A stretch of 37,394 nt of DNA from Candidatus Mediterraneibacter intestinipullorum. Lineage in GTDB: Bacteria; Bacillota; Clostridia; Lachnospirales; Lachnospiraceae. Both the position numbers and the translations under genes were made by a program. Shown one piece after another: positions 24,309-33,651 of the stretch. Below the pieces are notes generated by a model. That model saw only the letters and a list, made by a program, of their open reading frames with translations, was not told the origin of the DNA and did no database searches. Numbering within the stretch: position 1 is the first letter of the stretch; every line of letters begins with the position of its first letter. The DNA lies in NCBI GenBank assembly GCA_019118665.1, contig DWYM01000062.1, forward strand, positions 1 through 37,394, given 5' to 3'.

Positions 24309-25262
24309 ATGAAATGGAACAAATTCCGGTTAAAAACAACAACAGAGGCAGAAGATATCGTCAGTAGCATGCTCATGGACCTGGGGATACAGGGGGTGGA
24401 GATCCAGGATAAGATCCCGCTTACCCAGTCTGACAAGGAGCAGATGTTCGTAGATATCCTCCCTGAGGCGGAGGAGGATGACGGAGTGGCTTATCTGAGC
24501 TTTTATCTGGAGCCGGAGGAAGATCAGGAGAAGATCCTCTCAGATGTGCGCCGGGAGCTTAAGGAAATGTCAGCTTATGTGGATGTGGGCGAGTGTCTCA
24601 TCGAACAATCCGAGACAGAGGATGTGGACTGGGTGAACAACTGGAAGCAGTATTTCCATCAGTTCTATGTGGACGACATCCTTATCATCCCCTCCTGGGA
24701 GGATGTAAAACCGGAGGATGAGGACAAGCTGGTCATCCATATCGATCCGGGGACTGCGTTCGGCACAGGGATGCATGAGACGACACAGCTCTGCATCCGC
24801 CAGATCCGCAAATATGTGACACCGGATACAAAGATCCTTGACGTGGGATGTGGGAGCGGGATACTGGGCATGCTGGCGCTGAAGTTCGGCACCGCATATT
24901 CCGTGGGGACGGATCTGGATCCGTGCGCCATCGACGCTACCCATGAAAATATGGAAGTAAACGGCATTCCGAAAGAAAAGTATGAAGTGATGACAGGAAA
25001 CATCATTGATGACAGGGAAGTGCAGGATAAGGTGGGATATGATTGCTATGACATCGTTGCCGCAAACATCCTGGCAGACGTCCTTGTGGAACTGACCCCG
25101 GTCATTGTAAGACAGTTAAAGCCCGGAGGAGTGTATATCACCAGCGGGATCATTGACGATAAAGAGCAGACCGTAGTCGATGCGGTAAAGGCGGCGGGAC
25201 TTGAAGTGCTTGACGTTACCTGTCAGGGCGAGTGGGTCTGCGTGACAGCGAGGAAGAACTAA
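24309..25262 (+). CDS. prmA: Ribosomal protein L11 methyltransferase PrmA
   Basis: SAM-dependent methyltransferase that trimethylates ribosomal protein L11. The N-terminal substrate-recognition part is about 1-130. The Rossmann domain has ILDVGCGSGILGMLALKFG as motif I, DLDPCAIDATHENMEVNG as motif II and DIVAANILADVL as the catalytic-site region. Its 317 residues match the family. The stop codon TAA shares its last base with the ATG of rsmE, a common pairing of these two genes. Confidence 0.95.
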   Translation: MKWNKFRLKTTTEAEDIVSSMLMDLGIQGVEIQDKIPLTQSDKEQMFVDILPEAEEDDGVAYLSFYLEPEEDQEKILSDVRRELKEMSAYVDVGECLIEQSETEDVDWVNNWKQYFHQFYVDDILIIPSWEDVKPEDEDKLVIHIDPGTAFGTGMHETTQLCIRQIRKYVTPDTKILDVGCGSGILGMLALKFGTAYSVGTDLDPCAIDATHENMEVNGIPKEKYEVMTGNIIDDREVQDKVGYDCYDIVAANILADVLVELTPVIVRQLKPGGVYITSGIIDDKEQTVVDAVKAAGLEVLDVTCQGEWVCVTARKN

Positions 25263-26008
25263 TGCAGCAGTTTTTTGCAGGGACATCTCAGATAAAAGAG
25301 AATAAGATCTGTCTGGAAGGCCCGGACGTCAACCATATGAAAAATGTGCTCCGCATGAAACCGGGGGAAGACGTGCGGATCAGTGACGGCGCGGGGAAGA
25401 CGTATATCTGCCGCATCAGCGCTTACGAGGAACAGACAGCGGTGCTTGATATCTTTAAGGAGCTGGACTCGGACACAGAGCTGCCTTCCAGGATCGTGCT
25501 GTTCCAGGGTCTCCCAAAGGGGGACAAGATGGAGTGGATCGTGCAGAAAGCTGTGGAACTGGGCGCATACAGCATTGTTCCCTTTGCGGCAAAGCGCTCC
25601 GTGGTAAAGCTGGATGAGAAAAAGGCGGCGAAGAAACAGGCGCGCTGGCAGGCCATTGCCAGGGGGGCGGCGGAACAGTCCGGCCGGGGCATCGTTCCGG
25701 AGATCCATACAGTGTACACTTTTGCGGAAGCCCTTAAAATGGCGGAAGTGATGGATGTTATCCTCATCCCCTATGAGCTGGAAGAGGGGATGAAAGAGAC
25801 GGCGCGCGTGCTGGAAAGCATCGCTCCGGGACAGTCTGTGGGGATCTTCATCGGGCCCGAAGGCGGATTCGAGGAAGAGGAAGTGGAGCGCGCGAAAGAG
25901 TCAGGAGCCCATCCGGTCACACTGGGAAAGCGGATCCTGCGGACAGAGACGGCGGGGCTTGCCGCTCTGTCGATCCTTATGTACCATCTGGAGAGCCTGA
26001 CTGCATGA
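25262..26008 (+). CDS. rsmE: 16S rRNA (uracil-1498-N3)-methyltransferase RsmE
   Basis: SPOUT-class enzyme that methylates U1498 in 16S rRNA. A PUA-like N-terminal domain (about 1-70) precedes the knotted domain. The cofactor motifs IFIGPEGGFEEEEVERA and VTLGKRILRTETA are clear. The ATG at 25262 is used because it forms the TAATG junction with prmA; an in-frame upstream start lies inside prmA. Length is 248 residues. Confidence 0.95.
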   Translation: MQQFFAGTSQIKENKICLEGPDVNHMKNVLRMKPGEDVRISDGAGKTYICRISAYEEQTAVLDIFKELDSDTELPSRIVLFQGLPKGDKMEWIVQKAVELGAYSIVPFAAKRSVVKLDEKKAAKKQARWQAIARGAAEQSGRGIVPEIHTVYTFAEALKMAEVMDVILIPYELEEGMKETARVLESIAPGQSVGIFIGPEGGFEEEEVERAKESGAHPVTLGKRILRTETAGLAALSILMYHLESLTA

Positions 26009-26064
26009 ACAGGCGTCCGGTATATGCATAATTTAATAGTAAGAAAAAGTAAAGGAAAGGAACA

Positions 26065-27222
26065 ATGGAAGTTTATCTGGACAATTCCGCCACGACCATG
26101 TGTTACCCGGAAGTGGGGGAACTGGTATATAAAGTAATGTGCCGTGATTACGGTAATCCGTCATCCCTGTACCGAAAGGGAGTGGAGGCGGAGCATTATA
26201 TCCGTGAAGCGAAAGAGACGATCGCCAAGCTTTTGAAAGTCAATGCCAAGGAAATCTTTTTTACCTCCGGCGGCACGGAGAGCGATAACCTGGCTCTCAT
26301 CGGATGCGCCCGGGCCAACCGGCGCAGGGGAAATCACCTGATCACCTCTTCTATCGAGCATCCCGCGATCCTGAATACGATGCGGTATCTGGAGGAAGAA
26401 GAAGGATTCAGGGTGACGTATCTTCCGGTGGATGAGCAGGGAAGGATCCGCCTTGACGCGCTGAAGGAGGCGCTGTGTCCGGAGACCATTCTCGTATCTG
26501 TTATGTATGTAAACAATGAGGTGGGAACGGTCCAGCCCATCCTGGAGGCAGCGCAGATCACAAAGAGATATAATTCTTCGATCCTGTTCCATACAGACGC
26601 GGTGCAGGGGTTCGGGAAATACCGTATTTACCCTAAGCGCATGGGGATCGATCTGCTTTCGGCAAGCGGGCATAAGATTCACGGACCAAAGGGCGTGGGC
26701 TTTCTCTATATCGACAGCCGGGTAAAGATCCAGCCCATCCTCTTTGGCGGAGGACAGCAGAAGGATATCCGTTCCGGCACGGAAAATGTGCCGGGGATCG
26801 CAGGACTGGGTCTTGCGTCCAGGATGGTCTGCCAGGACCTGGAGATGAAGACAGCCCTTATGAGGGAACTGAAAGCGCACTTCATAGAAGGGCTTGAAAG
26901 GATCGGCAATACAACGGTACACGGCGTGACAGATGAGGGGAGCGCTCCCCATATCATCAGCGTGGGCATTGCAGGAGTCCGCAGTGAAGTCCTTCTCCAT
27001 ACGCTGGAGGACAAGGGCATCTATGTCTCTTCCGGATCGGCGTGTTCATCGAACCATCCGGCAGTCAGCGGCGTTTTAAAAGCGATCGGAACACCGAGAG
27101 AATATCTGGACGCCACACTGCGTTTCAGCATGTCCGAGTTCACGACAAAAGAAGAAATTGACTATACGCTGGAAACACTATATAATTGTATACCGATGCT
27201 TCGGAAATTTACACGGCGCTGA
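26065..27222 (+). CDS. Cysteine desulfurase (NifS/IscS type)
   Basis: PLP enzyme that takes sulfur from cysteine and holds it as a persulfide. The PLP lysine lies in ASGHKIHGPKG. The active-site cysteine is in SSGSACSSNHP, and the N-terminal VYLDNSATT is standard. At 385 residues it matches the IscS/NifS class. The position directly before thiI strongly suggests it is the dedicated sulfur donor for tRNA 4-thiouridine, as with the NifZ-ThiI pair in B. subtilis. The ribosome site is AAAGGAAAGGAA. Confidence 0.94.
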   Translation: MEVYLDNSATTMCYPEVGELVYKVMCRDYGNPSSLYRKGVEAEHYIREAKETIAKLLKVNAKEIFFTSGGTESDNLALIGCARANRRRGNHLITSSIEHPAILNTMRYLEEEEGFRVTYLPVDEQGRIRLDALKEALCPETILVSVMYVNNEVGTVQPILEAAQITKRYNSSILFHTDAVQGFGKYRIYPKRMGIDLLSASGHKIHGPKGVGFLYIDSRVKIQPILFGGGQQKDIRSGTENVPGIAGLGLASRMVCQDLEMKTALMRELKAHFIEGLERIGNTTVHGVTDEGSAPHIISVGIAGVRSEVLLHTLEDKGIYVSSGSACSSNHPAVSGVLKAIGTPREYLDATLRFSMSEFTTKEEIDYTLETLYNCIPMLRKFTRR

Positions 27223-27314
27223 CGCGCCGGCAGGAGCTGCGTCCGGTGTATGCGGCACGGAGAGAAACTGTCCGTGTGAAAATGCGCCGGCCGCGGCAGA
27301 AAAAGGAGAGAATC

Positions 27315-28499
27315 ATGGAGTTTCATTCATTTTTGATCAAATATGGAGAAATCGGGATAAAGGGCAAAAACCGCTATATGTTTGAGGATGCTCTTGTGCG
27401 TCAGATCCGGTATGCCCTTAAAGATGTGGACGGAGAGTTTCTTGTACACAAATGTCACGGCAGAGTTTATGTGGACTGCGAGGGTGGATATGACTACGAA
27501 GAAACGATAGAGAGCCTTAAAAAGGTGTTCGGTATCGTTGGCATCTGCCCTGTGGTGAGAAAACCGGTCAGGGAGCTTGAAGAGCTGAAAAAGGATGTTG
27601 TCGTTTATGTGGGCGAGATGTATCCGGAGGGCGACAAGACGTTCAAGGTGGAGGCGAGACGAGCGAACAAGCGTTATCCTGTGAATTCCATGGAGATCAA
27701 CTGTGAACTGGGTGAAGCGGTGCTGGAGGCATACCCGGGGATGAGGGTGGATGTACATCATCCGGATATCCGGCTGAATGTAGAGATCCGTGAGGAGGTC
27801 TACCTGTATTCTGAGATCATACCCGGACCGGGCGGTATGCCTGTAGGGACAAACGGCAGCGCGATGCTGCTCCTGTCAGGAGGAATCGACAGCCCGGTAG
27901 CAGGCTATATGATCGCGAAGAGAGGCGTGGAGATCGAGGCGACTTATTTCCATGCTCCTCCGTATACGAGCGAGCGCGCAAAGGAGAAAGTCATTGACCT
28001 TGCCCGCCTGGTGTCCGCTTATGCGGGACCGATCAAACTTCATATTGTCAACTTTACAGATATACAGCTTGCGATCTATGAAAAATGCCCCCATGACGAG
28101 CTGACGATCATCATGCGCCGGTACATGATGCGGATCGCAGAGCACTTTGCCAGAGAGGACGGCAGCCTCGGCCTGGTCACAGGCGAGAGCATCGGCCAGG
28201 TGGCGAGTCAGACCATGAAGAGCCTGGCAGCGACCAATGCGGTGTGCACCCTTCCGGTGTACCGTCCGCTCATTGGATTTGATAAGAGGGAGATCGTGGA
28301 GATTTCCGAGAAGATCGACACCTATGAGACTTCCATCCAGCCCTTTGAGGACTGCTGTACGATCTTTGTGGCAAAGCATCCGGTGACAAAGCCGAATGTG
28401 GAGCGGATCGAAAAATCAGAGCTGAACCTGTCCGGAAATATAGAAGAGCTCATGAAGACGGCGGTTGAAACAGCAGAAGTGATCACAGTCGGAAAGTGA
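27315..28499 (+). CDS. thiI: tRNA 4-thiouridine synthase ThiI (no rhodanese domain)
   Basis: Adenylates U8 of tRNA and replaces its oxygen with sulfur. The ATG at 27315 follows AAAAAGGAGAG; an in-frame start at 27186 lies inside the previous gene. An N-terminal ferredoxin-like and THUMP region (about 1-165) precedes the PP-loop SGGIDSP and the conserved EDCCTIFVAKHPVTKP. At 394 residues it lacks the C-terminal rhodanese domain of the E. coli protein, so sulfur must come from a partner, presumably the desulfurase upstream. A bidirectional terminator follows. Confidence 0.95.
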   Translation: MEFHSFLIKYGEIGIKGKNRYMFEDALVRQIRYALKDVDGEFLVHKCHGRVYVDCEGGYDYEETIESLKKVFGIVGICPVVRKPVRELEELKKDVVVYVGEMYPEGDKTFKVEARRANKRYPVNSMEINCELGEAVLEAYPGMRVDVHHPDIRLNVEIREEVYLYSEIIPGPGGMPVGTNGSAMLLLSGGIDSPVAGYMIAKRGVEIEATYFHAPPYTSERAKEKVIDLARLVSAYAGPIKLHIVNFTDIQLAIYEKCPHDELTIIMRRYMMRIAEHFAREDGSLGLVTGESIGQVASQTMKSLAATNAVCTLPVYRPLIGFDKREIVEISEKIDTYETSIQPFEDCCTIFVAKHPVTKPNVERIEKSELNLSGNIEELMKTAVETAEVITVGK

Positions 28500-28512
28500 T
28501 CCCGGTAGAATG

Positions 28513-28545
28513 AAAAGAGCTGCCTCGCGTTGAGACAGCTCTTTC
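28513..28545. terminator. Bidirectional terminator between thiI and the HPr-like gene
   Basis: AAAGAGCTG (28514-28522) pairs with CAGCTCTTT (28536-28544), with CTC/GAG further in. T runs flank it on both strands, suiting the convergent genes. Confidence 0.8.
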
Positions 28546-28566
28546 ATAAGTAAAACTTTTGTCTGC

Positions 28567-28800
28567 TTATTTAATGATATAAGGATCCAGCGCGGTGAGA
28601 ATGTTGTCAATGTCTCCGTCTGCGTGGATGTTGAGATCGATCGGCTTGGAAAGATCCAGGCTGAAGATTCCCATGATGGATTTGGCATCTATAACATATC
28701 TTCCGGATACTAAATCGAAGTCATTGTCGTACTTTGTAATTTCATTTACAAAAGATTTTACTTTGTCGATTGAGTTTAATGAAATCTGTACTGTTTTCAT
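28567..28800 (-). CDS. HPr-like protein lacking the phosphorylatable histidine
   Basis: Small HPr-fold protein (77 residues). It keeps the regulatory-serine region, KSIMGIFSLDL (Ser41, aligning with Ser46 of HPr). The segment where HPr has GIHARPA reads SIDKVKSF here, so the PTS histidine is absent. It therefore cannot relay phosphate in the sugar PTS. Like Crh of B. subtilis (Gln at that position), it could still be a target of HPr kinase or a partner of CcpA, which is inference. AGGAGG precedes the ATG on the minus strand. Monocistronic, with its own promoter. Confidence 0.88.
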   Translation of the reverse strand: MKTVQISLNSIDKVKSFVNEITKYDNDFDLVSGRYVIDAKSIMGIFSLDLSKPIDLNIHADGDIDNILTALDPYIIK

Positions 28801-28855
28801 TTTAAATAATCCTCCTTGAATCATAAAATAATATGGGGATACAAACCTCATGTCT

Positions 28856-28884
28856 ATTCTAGGGGATGCTATCGGAAAAGTCAA
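28856..28884 (-). promoter_or_regulatory. Promoter of the HPr-like gene (minus strand)
   Basis: On the minus strand, TTGACT (complement of 28879-28884), a 17-nt spacer and TAGAAT (complement of 28856-28861), about 55 nt before the start codon. Confidence 0.7.
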
Positions 28885-28915
28885 GTGACATAAAGGAAAA
28901 AAGAGGTAATCCAGT

Positions 28916-30271
28916 ATGAAAAAAGCAGCACTCCACAATTTGGGATGCAAGGTAAATGCATATGAAACAGAAGCGATGCAGGAGATGCTCGAACAGGCGG
29001 GGTATGAGATCGTGCCCTTTAAAGAGGGAGCGGACGTGTATGTCATCAACACCTGCACAGTGACCAACATCGCAGACAGGAAATCACGTCAGATGCTCCA
29101 CCGCGCAAGGAAGCTGAATCCGGAAGCCGTGGTCGTGGCGGCAGGGTGTTATGTGCAGGCACAGGACGGAAAAGAGCATGATCCGTGTATCGATATCGTG
29201 ATCGGCAACAACCATAAAAAAGATTTGGTGAGGATCCTCGGAGAATATGAGGCCGGCAGGGTGAAGCGCCGGGAGGACCAGCGCGGCAAAGCCCAAGAGG
29301 AAGGACATGCGGCATCCGGCGACAGATATACCGCATGGGAGATCGAGGACATCAACCGGACAAAAGAATACGAAGCGCTGCGGCTTACCCGCACAGGGGA
29401 ACACACCCGGGCGTATATCAAGGTGCAGGACGGATGCAATCAGTTCTGTACATACTGCATCATCCCTTATGCTAGAGGGCGGGTGCGCAGCCGGGACATG
29501 CAGGATGTTGCGGAAGAAGTAAGGAGGCTTGCAGAGAAGGGTTACAGAGAGGTCGTGCTCACCGGCATTCACCTGAGCTCCTACGGCATTGATTTCGATG
29601 GGCAGAGACATCTGCTGGATCTGATACGCGTTGTCCATGAAACGGAGGGGATCATGCGGATCCGCCTGGGATCTCTTGAACCCGGTATTGTGACGGATGA
29701 GTTTGCAAAAGCGCTTGCGTCAATGCCGAAACTCTGTCCCCATTTCCATCTCTCTCTCCAGAGCGGATGCGACGCCACGTTAAAGAGGATGAACCGTCGT
29801 TATACAAGTTCTGAGTATTATGAAAAATGCAGGATCCTCAGGAAATATTTTGACGCCCCGGCTCTTACTACGGACGTGATCGTCGGATTCCCCGGGGAGA
29901 CAGAAGAAGAGTTCCGTGAGTCTTTTGATTTTGTAGATAAATTGGATTTCTATGAGACTCATATTTTTAAATACTCCAGAAGAGAAGGAACGAAAGCGGC
30001 CGCTATGGAGGATCAGGTGGACGAGCAGACGAAAGCAGAGAGGAGCGCGCTTATGATCATACTGGGCGAGAGGAAGCGGGAGGCATATGAGCGCAGTTTT
30101 ATCGGGAAAGAGGTCGAAGTACTCGTTGAGGAGGAAGCGCTGGTCGGCGGGAAGTCCGTGCAGACCGGACATACAAAAGAATATATTAAAATTGCACTAG
30201 ACACAGAGGAAAATCTCCGCAATTGTATCGTAAACGTTCAAATTGATAATGACTCACAAATTATACATTGA
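28916..30271 (+). CDS. mtaB: tRNA t6A37 methylthiotransferase MtaB
   Basis: Radical SAM methylthiotransferase that turns N6-threonylcarbamoyladenosine-37 of tRNA into its 2-methylthio form. The auxiliary cluster ligands are Cys11, Cys47 and Cys78. The radical-SAM cluster is in [18 protein letters not shown], and a TRAM-like RNA-binding domain closes the 451-residue protein. The opening ([15 protein letters not shown]) fits MtaB (YqeV) rather than MiaB or RimO. Its stop codon TGA lies inside the -35 of the next promoter. Confidence 0.94.
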   Translation: MKKAALHNLGCKVNAYETEAMQEMLEQAGYEIVPFKEGADVYVINTCTVTNIADRKSRQMLHRARKLNPEAVVVAAGCYVQAQDGKEHDPCIDIVIGNNHKKDLVRILGEYEAGRVKRREDQRGKAQEEGHAASGDRYTAWEIEDINRTKEYEALRLTRTGEHTRAYIKVQDGCNQFCTYCIIPYARGRVRSRDMQDVAEEVRRLAEKGYREVVLTGIHLSSYGIDFDGQRHLLDLIRVVHETEGIMRIRLGSLEPGIVTDEFAKALASMPKLCPHFHLSLQSGCDATLKRMNRRYTSSEYYEKCRILRKYFDAPALTTDVIVGFPGETEEEFRESFDFVDKLDFYETHIFKYSRREGTKAAAMEDQVDEQTKAERSALMIILGERKREAYERSFIGKEVEVLVEEEALVGGKSVQTGHTKEYIKIALDTEENLRNCIVNVQIDNDSQIIH

Positions 30272-30296
30272 ATTTTAAAGGGGATTATATTAAAAT
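30268..30296 (+). promoter_or_regulatory. Promoter of the ireB-ruvX-fur operon
   Basis: TTGAAT (30268-30273), a 17-nt spacer and TAAAAT (30291-30296). The -35 overlaps the mtaB stop codon. The leader of about 100 nt before ireB contains TCTGGG/CCCAGA and CCGGC/GCCGG stems. Confidence 0.6.
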
Positions 30297-30399
30297 TGTA
30301 AATAGGGATTCTGGGTCTTCCCAGAGAAGAGAGGCGGTCCGCCGGCATCAGGCGGCTGCCGGAAACAATAAGATCATACACAGAAGGAGGAGCATCAGG

Positions 30400-30663
30400 A
30401 TGAGTGATTTAGGCAATACACAATTCTTTCAGGTAGAGCCCGGACCGCAGATATCCGCAAAGGATATCCTTGAGATCGTGTTCAAGGCCCTGAAAGAAAA
30501 AGGATACAATCCGGTCAATCAGATCGTTGGATATATCATGTCAGGAGATCCCACTTATATTACCAGCTACAATGGGGCGAGAAGCCTTGTGATGAAGGTG
30601 GAGAGGGACGAGCTTGTAGAAGAGATGTTAAAAGCGTATATTGAGCACAATTCATGGGAATAA
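30400..30663 (+). CDS. IreB family regulatory phosphoprotein (UPF0297)
   Basis: Small cytoplasmic protein (87 residues) of the IreB/YrzL family. In Enterococcus, IreB is a substrate of the IreK Ser/Thr kinase and affects cephalosporin resistance. The start ATG at 30400 follows AGAAGGAGG, and the earlier in-frame codon at 30268 is part of mtaB and the promoter. The body ([22 protein letters not shown], then [18 protein letters not shown]) is highly typical. ruvX follows after 6 nt, the standard Firmicute order. Confidence 0.94.
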   Translation: MSDLGNTQFFQVEPGPQISAKDILEIVFKALKEKGYNPVNQIVGYIMSGDPTYITSYNGARSLVMKVERDELVEEMLKAYIEHNSWE

Positions 30664-30669
30664 TCAATT

Positions 30670-31125
30670 ATGAGGATCATGGGGCTTGATTATGGGACTA
30701 AGACCGTTGGAGTGGCGATCAGCGACCCTCTCGGACTTACAGCCCAGGCAATAGAGACGATTGAACGGAAAGAGGAGAACAAGCTGAGGCGCACCTGCGC
30801 GCGTATCGAGGAACTCATCGAAAAATACGATGTGGAGACGATCGTGCTTGGTTTTCCAAAGCATATGAACAATGATATCGGGGAGCGCGCTGAAAAGTCG
30901 CTGGAATTCAGAGATATGCTCCATCGCAGGACAGGGCTTGAGATCATCATGTGGGATGAGCGGCTGACCACGGTGGAAGCGGAACGTACCCTGATCGAGA
31001 GCAGTGTGAGGCGGGAGAACCGGAAGAAGCACATTGATCAGATCGCGGCAGTGTTCATTCTTCAGGGATATCTGGATCTTCTCCACATGAAGAAAGTGGA
31101 AGAAAGAGCGGCGGATGAGGCGTGA
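30670..31125 (+). CDS. ruvX: Holliday junction resolvase-like protein RuvX/YqgF
   Basis: RNase H-fold nuclease (151 residues) implicated in Holliday junction resolution and 16S rRNA 5' processing. The N-terminal [12 protein letters not shown] contains the first catalytic Asp. [14 protein letters not shown] and [14 protein letters not shown] are further family motifs, and the C-terminal [15 protein letters not shown] carries the last acidic residue. Sits between ireB and the DUF1292 gene, as in B. subtilis yrzL-yrrK-yrzB. Confidence 0.94.
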   Translation: MRIMGLDYGTKTVGVAISDPLGLTAQAIETIERKEENKLRRTCARIEELIEKYDVETIVLGFPKHMNNDIGERAEKSLEFRDMLHRRTGLEIIMWDERLTTVEAERTLIESSVRRENRKKHIDQIAAVFILQGYLDLLHMKKVEERAADEA

Positions 31126-31148
31126 AACAGTAATAAGGGGCGTTTTTA

Positions 31149-31409
31149 ATGGAGAAAATAAGATTTACTTTCGCAGACGGCAGCGGGGAGGATGAGTTCT
31201 TCGTACTTGAGGAAACAACGATAAACGGCAGTACATATATACTTGTCACGGATTCCGAGGAAGATGACGCAGAATGTCTGATATTGAAAGAGACGGAGAA
31301 AAGTGTGCCGGGGGACAGTGTTTATGAGGTCGTGGAAGACGAAACAGAACTTCTGGCGGTGTCGAAAGTCTTTGAAGAGCTGCTGGAGGATGTGAACATA
31401 GAAATGTAA
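31149..31409 (+). CDS. DUF1292 domain protein (YrzB-like)
   Basis: Acidic 86-residue protein of unknown function, present next to ruvX throughout Firmicutes. It has the DUF1292 pattern of short beta strands: IRFTFADGSGEDEFFVLEE, then STYILVTDSEEDDAECLIL, then YEVVEDETELLAVSKVFEELL. No catalytic motif, signal or membrane segment is seen. The constant linkage with ireB and ruvX is the only functional hint. Confidence 0.9.
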   Translation: MEKIRFTFADGSGEDEFFVLEETTINGSTYILVTDSEEDDAECLILKETEKSVPGDSVYEVVEDETELLAVSKVFEELLEDVNIEM

Positions 31410-31434
31410 CAGTTGAGAGGACACGGATGTACGA

Positions 31435-31890
31435 ATGGAACAGAAAAAAACAGAGGAACTGCTCAGAAAAAGGCTGAAAGAGAAAGGGCTTAAGGTGACG
31501 CATCAGCGGCTTTTGATCCTTTCTGTGCTGGAGCAGAACAGCGGCAGGCATATGACAGCGGAGGATATCTATGAGCTTGTGACGGAAGATTATCCCGAGA
31601 TCGGGCTGGCGACAGTATACCGGACCCTTCAGCTTCTCTGGGATATGCAGCTCGTAGACAGGATCAGCTTGGATGATGGATGCGTGCGCTATGAGATCGG
31701 ACATCTGCTGAAAGATGAGACAAAGCACAACCATCACCATCTCATATGCAGAAAATGCAGTAAGGTGCTGCCTTTTGACGCGGACCTTCTGGATGATCTG
31801 GAGCAGCATATCGAGGAAACTGCCGGATTTCATGTGCTGGACCATGAACTGAAATTTTATGGCGTGTGCAGGGAGTGCGCGAATAAGTAA
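31435..31890 (+). CDS. Fur-family transcriptional regulator
   Basis: Metal-dependent repressor of 151 residues. The winged helix covers about 1-85 (VTHQRLLILSVLE, then TVYRTLQLL). The dimer domain has the regulatory metal cluster KHNHHHLICRKCSKV and a structural zinc site of two CxxC pairs (CRKC and CREC). It could be Fur, PerR or Zur; the sequence alone does not settle the metal. No strong ribosome site precedes the ATG at 31435. A weak AGCAG/CTGCT stem with TTTTT follows, so it may end the operon before rnj. Confidence 0.9.
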   Translation: MEQKKTEELLRKRLKEKGLKVTHQRLLILSVLEQNSGRHMTAEDIYELVTEDYPEIGLATVYRTLQLLWDMQLVDRISLDDGCVRYEIGHLLKDETKHNHHHLICRKCSKVLPFDADLLDDLEQHIEETAGFHVLDHELKFYGVCRECANK

Positions 31891-31977
31891 AAAGCAGTCA
31901 CTGAACCTGCTGTTCTTTTTGTGTCCCAAAGCGAGAAATAAAGTGTTACATAAAATCATTATGGAGGTGTTGATTTA

Positions 31978-33648
31978 TTGAAGAAAGAGAAAAAAGGAAA
32001 ATTGCGTATCATACCGTTGGGAGGCCTGGAGCAGATCGGTATGAACATTACTGCCTTTGAATATGAAGACAGTATTATTGTTGTGGACTGCGGACTTGCC
32101 TTCCCGGAAGATGATATGCTGGGGATCGATCTGGTGATCCCGGATGTGACATATTTAAAGGACAATGCGTCCAAGGTGAAAGGCTTTGTCATCACCCACG
32201 GACATGAGGATCATATCGGAGCGCTGCCGTATGTGTTAAAAGAGATCAATCTTCCGATCTACACGACAAAGCTTACGATGGGGATCATTGAGAATAAATT
32301 AAAGGAGCACAATCTTCTGCGCAGTACAAAGCGCAAGGTCGTGCAGCATGGACAGTCTATCAACCTGGGGAAATTCAGGATCGAATTTATTAAGACAAAC
32401 CACAGTATCCAGGACGCTTCGGCCCTGGCGATCTATTCGCCTGCGGGCGTGGTCATCCACACTGGAGATTTTAAGGTAGATTATACGCCGGTGTTCGGAG
32501 ACGTCATTGACCTGCAGAGATTTGCGGAGATTGGAAAGAAGGGCGTGCTGGCGCTGATGTCTGACAGTACGAATGCGGAAAGGCATGGGTTTACCCAGTC
32601 CGAGCGGACGGTGGGGATCACCTTTGACCATATCTTTGCGGAACATCAGAACACTCGTCTGATCATCGCCACGTTCGCGTCCAATGTGGACCGTGTGCAG
32701 CAGATCATCAACTCCGCGTATAAATATCACAGAAAAGTGGTGGTAGAGGGGCGGAGCATGGTAAACATCATCTCCATTGCCTCTGAACTGGGATATCTCC
32801 ATCTTCCGGAGAACACGCTGATCGAGATCGATGAGATGAAGAATTACCCGCCGGAGAAGATGGTGCTCATCACTACAGGGAGTCAGGGAGAGTCCATGGC
32901 GGCGCTCTCCAGGATGGCGGCGGACGTGCACCGCAAGGTCACGATCCAGCCAAATGACACCATCATTTTCAGTTCCAACCCGATCCCGGGAAATGAGAAA
33001 TCGGTATCCCGCGTGATAAATGAGCTGTCCGCAAAAGGCGCGGAGGTCATTTTCCAGGATACTCATGTATCCGGACATGCCTGCCAGGAAGAGCTGAAAC
33101 TGATCTACGCTCTTGTGAAGCCGAAATACGCCATCCCGATACACGGCGAGTACCGTCATCTGAAAGCAAATGCCGAGGTGGCAAGAGCACTGGGCGTTCC
33201 GAAGGAAAATATATTTATCATCCAGTCAGGCGATGTGCTGGAGCTGGACGATGAATCCGCGAAGGTCGTGGACAAGGTGCATACAGGGACGGTCCTGGTG
33301 GATGGACTGGGAGTGGGCGATGTGGGAAATATCGTGCTCCGGGACAGACAGCATCTTGCGGAAGACGGCATCATTATTGTAGTGCTGACACTGGAGCGCC
33401 GGACAAACCGCCTTCTGGCCGGACCGGATATCGTATCCCGGGGATTTGTCTATGTAAGAGAGTCCGAACAGCTTATGGAAGATGCAAGAAAGGCTGTGTC
33501 AGACGCACTTGATAAATGTCTGGGCGGACGCCACACAGACTGGAACAAGATCAAGCTCGTCATCCGCGACTCGATGAACGACTATATCTGGAAAAAGACG
33601 AAGAGAAAGCCCATGGTGATCCCGATCATCATGGATGTAGATGTGTAA
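31978..33648 (+). CDS. rnj: Ribonuclease J
   Basis: Metallo-beta-lactamase/beta-CASP ribonuclease with 5'-3' exonuclease and endonuclease activity, central to mRNA decay and rRNA maturation in Firmicutes. The metal motif HGHEDH is at 74-79. Later motifs include MSDSTNAERHGFT, TTGSQGESMAALSRMA and IHGEYRHLKANA. The start is a TTG at 31978, 8 nt after GGAGGTG; no in-frame ATG fits. Its 556 residues match RNase J1/J2; which paralogue cannot be told. Confidence 0.95.
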   Translation: MKKEKKGKLRIIPLGGLEQIGMNITAFEYEDSIIVVDCGLAFPEDDMLGIDLVIPDVTYLKDNASKVKGFVITHGHEDHIGALPYVLKEINLPIYTTKLTMGIIENKLKEHNLLRSTKRKVVQHGQSINLGKFRIEFIKTNHSIQDASALAIYSPAGVVIHTGDFKVDYTPVFGDVIDLQRFAEIGKKGVLALMSDSTNAERHGFTQSERTVGITFDHIFAEHQNTRLIIATFASNVDRVQQIINSAYKYHRKVVVEGRSMVNIISIASELGYLHLPENTLIEIDEMKNYPPEKMVLITTGSQGESMAALSRMAADVHRKVTIQPNDTIIFSSNPIPGNEKSVSRVINELSAKGAEVIFQDTHVSGHACQEELKLIYALVKPKYAIPIHGEYRHLKANAEVARALGVPKENIFIIQSGDVLELDDESAKVVDKVHTGTVLVDGLGVGDVGNIVLRDRQHLAEDGIIIVVLTLERRTNRLLAGPDIVSRGFVYVRESEQLMEDARKAVSDALDKCLGGRHTDWNKIKLVIRDSMNDYIWKKTKRKPMVIPIIMDVDV

Positions 33649-33651
33649 GAT

